A DNA stretch of 64,000 nt from the NCBI GenBank assembly GCA_910890315.1, contig CAJVGD010000036.1, positions 29,049 through 93,048 on the forward strand. The letters are read 5' to 3'. The DNA is from Serendipita indica DSM 11827. Lineage: Eukaryota; Basidiomycota; Agaricomycetes; Sebacinales; Serendipitaceae. The notes below the pieces were generated by a model that saw nothing but the letters and a program-made list of their open reading frames with translations, did not search any database and had not been told where the DNA came from. A program made the translations under genes and the position numbers. Positions 57,084 to 64,000 of this stretch are shown here, piece by piece; the first letter of the stretch is position 1, and each line of letters begins with the position of its first letter.

Positions 57084-57683
57084 TCTATGCGATCGAATCG
57101 GTAGCGAAGCAGGAGGTCCGTCAGCGTTTGTAGGCGCAGGCGCCGTCGTGTCGGAGAGTTGGTGAGGCGTTCCCAAGTTGGCCCAATAATCATTGGATGA
57201 TTCAGTAGTATCATTCCATACGGACATGTCGTGATCCGCCCATTTGGCCGCACGCCGTTTGTCGAGCCGCCGACGCATGCATTGAGGAGGCGGAGGTACC
57301 AGAGAAAGGCGTCCGTTGACCCGTGTTTGAAGCAATTTCAGCCGCAAGTTGATCCATGTTTGTATTCGTGGGCGAGATGGTGGTGTAGCCGAATCGGTGT
57401 CGGTTGCATGCAGCAAGTCGGCGTCAACAAGCGTCACGGGAACAAGATTACGTGTTTGAGGTGGTTTTGAGGATTTGGAGTTTGACGAGATTGTCGTGGA
57501 GGAGTGTAGAATCGTTGCAGGCGCGGGATTGCCGGGATGCGCGTTAGCCACAAGGGAAGCGGTGGCCATTTCCACAGAGAGAAATGCGGTTTGTGGGTGG
57601 ATCCAGGAGATGGAGAAACAACGAGATTGGTGTGCGAGAACGGAATAGGTCAGCGTCTTTCCAACGGCTGGCTCTGGTTTCAA
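57084..57683 (-). other. Open frame upstream of UFD1 (possible N-terminal extension)
   Basis: In frame with UFD1 there are about 200 more codons, including MATASLVANAHPGNPAPAT, a basic segment (CMRRRLDKRRAAKW) and a Ser/Thr/Pro-rich part just before MGSFMGG. UFD1 proteins normally begin near MGSFMGG. This may be 5' UTR with an open frame, a separate small gene read through in the same frame, or a true extension. Confidence 0.35.
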
Positions 57684-57898
57684 ACACGACGCGTCATTGC
57701 CACTAACTGCCAGAGACAGGCTGGATGCAGACGCGACGCCTGGATGGATGGGTGTGGTCTGCTAAATGGCAGATACACCCATCAAATGAAAAACAAGACA
57801 TCCAGGCGCAGATATGATCCAGGTGGCTTGGAGAAAACTCACCCTGCAAACTGGGCAAAGAGATTATTAGGATCCTATAATTCCAACCATGTCGTTAG

Positions 57899-58996
57899 AT
57901 GTTGCCAGATTTCCACTGCGAGACGCGTGAGACTCGCCATTTTCGGGTCAAATGTGGGAGAGGTCAAGGTTGGCCAGAACCAGTTTACACGGCTTTACAA
58001 GTCAAGGCCTATTATCATTTATATCTCACTATTCAACATGTGGTCAACTACTCGGGTGTAGCAACGCTCACTCAACACAGAATAACACCGTCCATCACCC
58101 GCAGACTCCTCTCTTCCAGCTCCTCAGCACATGCAGACCAAGCCAGTACATCTACAGATGTACCTAGAGATGCGCGACTATTACGCGCCAACATTCAGGA
58201 AGAGGAAGACCGTCTATGGGATATCGAAAACGTCGAAGAAGAGGACCAACGGCACATGAGCAGCTGGGGTTGGGAGATCTTTCATCAGCAAAAAGAGTTT
58301 TTCGATCGTATGAGGCTATTGGAGCGCGACGTTCCACGATTCGAAAGTTTGTCAAACTCGACTTTGCACAGTTGGCGCTTTGCTAACTCTAAATAAGAGT
58401 ACAGGAGGCCATTTATACCGCCAAATCCCAACAAGACATCCGTTCTCGTCCGCTCAGTGACTTATGCTGGGGAACTTCACCATCCAGTCACGCCGAAACG
58501 AGTAATCGTCGTACCAATATCGAAACTGCAACTTAGAAATGCGGACGCGATTCACAATATCAAAGTGATCGCAGGTCCTCGTTGGTTTTTGGAGCCACCC
58601 AAGGACAGTGGACTTCCGCAAGCTACACGAGCCTGTGTACGCGTCCAAGGCCACCTCTGCTTCGAAGGATATTGAAGCAGAGCATGGATATCAAGATATC
58701 CTGCGAATTGTTCCCGAAGGTCCAATGAACTTGAAGTGGTGTATGGATACACTCCGTAAATTGGTTTCCGAGGCGAATGTAAGTTGTTCGAATACCATCA
58801 ATCAAAGTCCTAACGTCTTGTCTAGGCCAGGGCTACGTCCTCATCACCAGACTCTTTTACAGATATCCCTCTTCCAACAAGGCATCACGATTCGAGATTA
58901 CGATCACACGGACGAGGTGGAGGGAGTTATAAAGCGGAAAGGAGAAGAGTTACGCTTGCAGACTTTCCAAAAGAATGGCTTCCCAGTCCTCGGTGA
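57899..58996 (+). CDS. RSM24: Mitochondrial ribosomal protein mS35
   Basis: Small-subunit protein of the mitoribosome (MRP-S28/S35 Pfam family). A Ser-rich mitochondrial presequence-like region (RITPSITRRLLSSSSSAH) precedes DARLLRANIQEEEDRLWDIE, then SSWGWEIFHQQKEFFDRMRL and LERDVPRFE. After an intron come the family blocks YRRPFIPPNPN, HHPVTPKRVIVVPISKLQL, IHNIKVIAGPRWFLEPPKDS, a frame change near 58625-58670 (very short intron or error), HGYQDILRIVPEGPMNLKWC and MDTLRKLVSEAN, and after a further intron a basic end with DFPKEWLPSPR. The start is uncertain: the frame is open from 57899, but a start nearer 58060-58080 with an extra exon is equally possible. Confidence 0.8.
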
Positions 58997-59579
58997 AGAG
59001 TTGGTCAGCATTTGTCTCTCTTTGGATCGTGAGTGCGACATCACCTGCAAGTCTTAATCTATACGAGTCGCCTAGTGTATGCGCAAAGACGAGTCTGAAT
59101 ACTAAAAGTCGAGTTGGATACTTTGGCGTGCTACGTCTCAAGAAGAGACTCTTCAGGTCGATTACCTCAATTGTCAATCGAGAGACTAGTGAGATGAACT
59201 CGATGAGGAAGCGAATATAGGCGCGAAAATAGTAAAGCCGGTCGTCCTAAACAAGAAGCAAGGCGAGGACCCAGAACATTGGAATCAAATGATCCTGCAA
59301 GCAACACCTCTTGACAGACTTGCCGGTGACCTCTCGCCTTGTAAACCCAGTCGTTTCCTGTCTTTTACGAGCTATTATCGACTTTATTGGCGAGAACTAA
59401 GCTTTGCCCCATCTATATTGTCGATCGCATCGTCGAAAGCGCTCGTTCCAGCAACGCCAGCAAGCCAAGTGTACACAAACATCATGCTCATTTTCAAGCT
59501 CGTAAGCAAGGGATATATATAGTGATATTGATTTTATACCTGTCAAATCCTTGGTTCAATGGATACTTTCTCTGACTTT
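58997..59579. other. Intergenic, no gene recognised
   Basis: About 580 bp with short frames only. The conserved mS35 frame ends at 58996; other frames continuing to 59220 are shadows. Confidence 0.4.
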
Positions 59580-59990
59580 TGTCCAAGAGGGACCGCAGTG
59601 AAAATGGGTAAAGTCGATGTCGGTATGGTGAGCAGCAGTAGAGAGGTCAATGAGAGGCGATTGTCCGGCGGTATTGGTGAGCTTCCAGAAGTAGGGTAAG
59701 GGAGGAGTGAAATGGAACGAACCGAATGCGGCGCCCCACAGTCTAACTGTGGAGTCTATGGAGCTCGAAATGATTCGCAAGCCATCTGGCGAGAATGCAA
59801 TGGCGCCGGCCGAACTTGTGTGCCCTTGAAGTGGCTCTTCAAATTGCCGCGTTCCAATTGCGAATCGTGCAGTCTACACGCAGGGGCAATTAGACAACTC
59901 GCCAGGTTCGAGACCTTTGACTGCTCCCTGGACTGTCGGAATCGTGCATTAAGACTGGATGTATTGTTACTCTCATAGTTAGATTCGACT
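59580..59990 (-). pseudogene. WD40 repeat remnant of an NWD-type gene, inverted
   Basis: On the minus strand AGAIAFSPDGLRIISSSIDS followed by TVRLWGAAFGS is one degenerate WD40 unit of the same kind as the repeats at 62.6-64 kb, with pieces of the preceding repeat (HFKGTQVRP, CRLHDSQLERG in shifted frames). It is broken by frameshifts and has no NACHT part. It faces the NLR gene that follows. Confidence 0.7.
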
Positions 59991-60055
59991 GGCTCGTGGA
60001 GAATATGCGGCAGAGAGTGGTAGACGCCGTCCTTGACTTGGATTCCACCTCCGCA

Positions 60056-63000
60056 ATGTCATCTCAAAAGTCGACTAAACTGAATCAGGGGCCCTCGAAT
60101 GCTGCAGGACGATCGCCAGGCAAGAAGGATCAAGTCAAAATACGGCCAGTATCGCACTGGATGTAGTCGCAAACGTAGCAGAGGCCTCGGATATCCTCGC
60201 TCCTCTCAAGCAGCCTGCAGAGCAACAAAGTCAATCATCGACGTCAAGCAGGTAAGCACACAAACCCGCATAATGTCGCCTGACGGTTATCATAGGCCAT
60301 CGACGATAATCAAGGAGACTGGAGTGACCTTGTACGCCGTCTGGAGGAATACATGTGGGCTATTGAGAACCAAATCGACTCGCTCGAGAAGTATCCTCCA
60401 CAGGATAGGGTTGTCGACGAGGCTTTTAGCCAGCCACTCGTTCGTTATGTCGAGTAAGTAATTGGCACATCTACTCTGGCGCAGTCGACTGATTGACGCA
60501 GAGTTCTCGAGGATATTCATTGCGCTATCGTCAATGATAGGCATACGCGACCCCGCACCAGCCACGGTGCTTTTACGGCCATCGGAAAAGTAAAGGTCGA
60601 CGCAGGGCTCATTCGTAAATTCAATCGCGATATCGAGGACCGGCATAGGCAGTTCATGGTGAGAGCACCAGGCTATATCATCCTAATTTCACACCCTAAA
60701 TAGGAAGCGTTGGCCCTCTTCACGGGCTACCGAGTTCATGCTATCGAACACAAGGTAGAAGCAGTCTCCTCAGACGGTAAGCTAGGACTTGCTTGCACGA
60801 CGTTCACTCAAATGCTCCAAGTCGACGCATCCTTTATCCAACTCCCGATGGTGGCATCGCCCCATCCTCGGTCCACAGAACCTGTCTACAAGGAACGCGT
60901 CAGGCTGTCCTTCAGACAATCCAGAATTGGGCTGAGGATGATACCTCAGACAAACCAATATTCTGGCTCTGCGACATAGCCGGCTCTGGCAAGTCCACAG
61001 TTGCAATGTCGGCAGCCGCGTCCTGCATGTCGAGGGAACACTAGGAGGCCAATTCTTTTTTCCATAGCTAATAGCGATACATCGACAATAGAAAAGTTCT
61101 GCTCGACCATGGCAAGAGACCTTGCTCAACACACATTCCCGAACTCGCACCCACGTCGCAGATGCCGTCAAACGGAACCCATCGGTCATGCGGAGTTCGT
61201 TGGAGGACAATTCCACACACTCATCGATCCACTCCGTCATCGAGACGGACGCGTAGTTCTTGTCATCGACGCCATAGACGAATGCAAATCTGGACCTCAG
61301 CGAAAGGAACTTGTCGACACGCTTGCTAAAGCCGTTCGACAAAGCAAGAACCTCAAGGTATTCATCACGAGTCGGCCAGACGCCGTCATCGAATCGGTTC
61401 TTCAACCACTCTCGATCAAATGTAAATTGGAAGACCGGTTGCATGATGTCAAACATCGTGACAACGTAGATGACATCGCGATGTATGTCCATCAATCCCT
61501 CTACACTGTTCTACCCCAGGACAAGAGGCAGCGGTTGATTGAGAAGGCGAGGGGATTGTTCATCTGGGCGAGCACCGCATGTCGAATGATCAACAACGAG
61601 ACGACATGGGAAACGCCTGAGTATATACGGCTCATTGGTCTTATTGGACCAAAGTGGAGACATTGACGACGTATACAAGCTCATCTTCGAGCGGATAGAT
61701 CCCAAATTCCATACCATCATGTGGAGCATGCTTGCACTACTGCTCGCTGCATTCGAACCACTTACCTCCGAGGATCTAGACAACATTCTCAAGCATAGTA
61801 GACTACGGGGACACTTCAGGGTGTTGATTCGAGAACTTGGAAGTGTTCTTATCGAAGATGAAGCAACAAAAGTCATTCAGTTTCGTCACCCTACTCTTGT
61901 GGAATATCTGCGACGGCGCTGTCTAGGCCCAGACCTCAAAGAGCCAAGTGGAATGTATATCGACATCGCCAATGCACACGGTCAAATTGCATCGTGGGGT
62001 TTCAATAAACTTCAAGCACCGAAGGAAGGCCTCAAGTTCAATATATGTGAATCGTCCTTCTATCGAAACAGAGATGCCGGATCTAGAGGCAAGAATATCA
62101 AAGTTCATCAGAATGAACGTTCGATATGCGAGTTTACACTGGCCGTTTCATATGGCCGAAACGGATAGCAAATGGAGAAGCAAGCTCAAGAATGAAGTTG
62201 AACATATGATTCGAGTCCCATATGTACTACATTGGATGGAGGTTCTGAGCTTGATTGGAGGACTGCCTCGAGCTATAGATGGGCTCCGAGCTGTGATGCG
62301 CAATAGTGTGAGTGGCTCGCCTCGGTATATTCGCATTTTTTAACAAAGGAAAGGTTGAAAAAGAGACTAATGGTCGCATAAATGAAGTGATGCGGTTTAT
62401 GATGGCATTTTCAGTACCTATTCAAGAGAGTGCTCCACATATCTACATCTCGGCGCTTCCGTTCACACCTACAGGATCACATATGCATATGGAGGGGTTA
62501 TCAATGTATAGTAACACTCTCAAAGTGACTAAGGGGCTGGAAAAGTCATACCGGGGACTGCCAGAAGCGCTTCGGGGACATACAAAGGATGTCAATGCGA
62601 TTGCATTTTCACCAGACGGCTCGCGAATTGTTTCTGGCTCGGATGACAATACGATTCGACTATGGGATGCGGAGACTGGCCAGTCGTTGGGAGAACCACT
62701 CCGAGGCCACACAAGCTCGGTCAGCGCCGTCGCATTCTCACCAGATGGCTCACGCATTGTCTCTGGATCGGATGATAAGACGATTCGACTATGGGATGCG
62801 GAGACGGGCCAGTCGTTGGGAGAACCATTCCGAGGCCACACAAACTCGGTCACCGCCGTCGCATTCTCACCAGACGGCTCGCGAATCGTCTCTGGATCGT
62901 ATGATAAGACGATTCGACTATGGAATGCGGAGACGGGCCAGTCGTTGGGAGACCCACTCCGAGGCCACACAAACTTGGTCAGCGCCGTCGCATTCTCACC

Positions 63001-64000
63001 AGACGGCTCGCGAATCGTCTCTGGATCGTATGATAAGACGATTCGACTATGGAATGCGGAGACGGGCCAGTCGTTGGGAGACCCACTCCGAGGCCACACA
63101 ACCTTGGTCAGCGCCGTCGCATTCTCACCAGACGGCTCGCGAATCGTCTCTGGATCGTATGATAAGACGATTCGACTATGGAATGCGGAGACGGGCCAGT
63201 CGTTGGGAGACCCACTCCGAGGCCACACAAACTGGGTCAGCGCCGTCGCATTCTCACCAGACGGCTCGCGAATCGTCTCTGGCTCGCGCGATTATACGAT
63301 TCGACTATGGAATGCGGAGACGGGCCAGTCGTTGGGAGACCCACTCCGAGGCCACACAGACTGGGTCACCGCCGTCGCATTCTCACCAGACGGCTCGCGA
63401 ATCGTCTCTGGCTCGGATGATAACACGATTCGACTATGGAATGCGGAGACGGGCCAGTCGTTGGGAGACCCACTCCGAGGCCACACAAGCTCGGTCACCG
63501 CCGTCGCATTCTCACCAGACGGCTCGCGAATCGTCTCTGGCTCGCGCGATCATACGATTCGACTATGGAATGCGGAGACGGGCCAGTCGTTGGGAGACCC
63601 ACTCCGAGGCCACACAGACTGGGTCAGCGCCGTCGCATTCTCACCAGACGGCTCGCGAATCGTCTCTGGCTCGTGGGATAGCACGATTCGACTATGGAAT
63701 GCGGAGACGGGCCAGTCGTTGGGAGACCCACTCCGAGGCCACACAAACTCGGTCAGCGCCGTCGCATTCTCACCAGACGGCTCGCGAATCGTCTCTGGCT
63801 CGCGCGATCATACGATTCGACTATGGAATGCGGAGACGGGCCAGTCGTTGGGAGACCCACTCCGAGGCCACACAAACTCGGTCACCGCCGTCGCATTCTC
63901 ACCAGACGGCTCGCGAATCGTCTCTGGCTCGCACGATCATACGATTCGACTATGGAATGCGGAGACGGGCCAGTCGTTGGGAGACCCACTCGAGGCCACA
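60056..64000 (+). pseudogene. NACHT-WD40 (NWD/NLR-like) gene, frameshifted, 3' end outside the window
   Basis: The N-terminal exons (for example ALDVVANVAEASDILAPLKQ, WSDLVRRLEEYMWAIENQID, FTGYRVHAIEHKVEAV) form a helical leader. The NACHT domain has P-loop CDIAGSGKST (near 60975), Walker B VVLVIDAIDECKSGPQ, sensor ITSRPDAVI, and the winged-helix tail FRHPTLVEYLRR. The coding frame changes at least four times in this region without intron signals: about 61025, 61060, 61625 and 62065. An intron (GTGAGTGG..., about 62309-62385) leads to SAPHIYISALPFTP and then eleven complete WD40 repeats in one open frame up to 63989, where a one-base loss breaks the last repeat. By family such STAND proteins are fungal immune or incompatibility receptors. 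This allele looks inactive unless the shifts are sequencing errors. Confidence 0.82.
62572..63989 (+). repeat. Array of eleven 129-bp WD40-coding repeats
   Basis: Period 129 bp (43 residues), each of the form GHTxxVxAVAFSPDGSRIVS then GSxDxTIRLW(D/N)AETGQSLG. Repeats 3 to 11 are nearly identical in DNA outside a few codons. Variable residues sit at repeat positions 4, 5, 7, 23 and 25. The antisense strand is also largely open because of codon composition; those frames are shadows. Confidence 0.95.

Noticed and set aside
57537-58061. 174-codon plus-strand frame across the UFD1/mS35 intergenic region
   Set aside because: Composition and lack of motifs suggest chance; it overlaps UFD1 upstream sequence antisense.
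62443-63744. Minus-strand frames made of repeated WPRSGSPNDWPVSAFHSRIV units
   Set aside because: Antisense shadow of the WD40 array; periodic only because the sense strand is periodic.

Overview
The window is nuclear DNA of a filamentous basidiomycete. Genes are split by many short introns of about 45-60 bp with GT(A/G)NGT donors. The content points to an Agaricomycete: an STE3-type pheromone receptor, a KDZ-family DNA transposon with its CxC2 cysteine cluster, an NLR-like NACHT/WD40 gene, divergent F-box-like proteins and duplicated P450s. A Rhizoctonia/Ceratobasidium-like source is my inference from the style of these families; no species marker is present.

Layout. 1-6.1 kb is ordinary chromosome: the 3' end of an unrecognised gene, a short-chain dehydrogenase (minus), an F-box-like protein and a PRELI/MSF1 lipid-transfer protein. 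6.9-23.4 kb is a rearranged block. A 13.3-kb KDZ element with about 1.13-kb terminal inverted repeats (8681-21936) lies between two direct copies of the promoter and first ~177 codons of a coiled-coil gene. The left copy (6861-8299) is truncated; the right copy (from 21945) continues into an intact 1627-codon gene. Inside the KDZ element are a small unknown gene, the KDZ transposase gene, a 1543-bp Tc1-like element inserted into that gene with a TA duplication, an HSP70 pseudogene fragment and an unknown spliced minus-strand gene. The transposon set therefore shows nested insertion.

28.0-36.7 kb is a tandem array in the order small GTPase, P450, small GTPase, small GTPase, P450. The GTPases resemble Rab proteins but have degenerate switch residues and lack a recognisable prenylation tail. 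37-52.8 kb is mostly conserved housekeeping: a Rieske/FAD oxidoreductase, a Ser/Pro-rich protein, the STE3 receptor, an F-box-like gene, the TRAPP subunit BET3, mitochondrial ribosomal protein uS13m head-to-head with an XAP5 protein, an NmrA-like reductase and the U1 snRNP protein LUC7. 53-55.3 kb holds an F-box remnant and two tandem bZIP-like relics. UFD1 and mitochondrial ribosomal protein mS35 follow as a divergent pair.

The right end (59.6-64 kb) is a NACHT-WD40 (NWD/STAND) locus. An inverted WD40 scrap comes first, then an NLR gene with several frameshifts in its NACHT region, then at least eleven near-identical 129-bp WD40 repeats that differ mainly at a few fixed residues. The array runs off the window. 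Exon boundaries given here come from reading splice signals and protein family conservation by eye; no search or transcript data were available.
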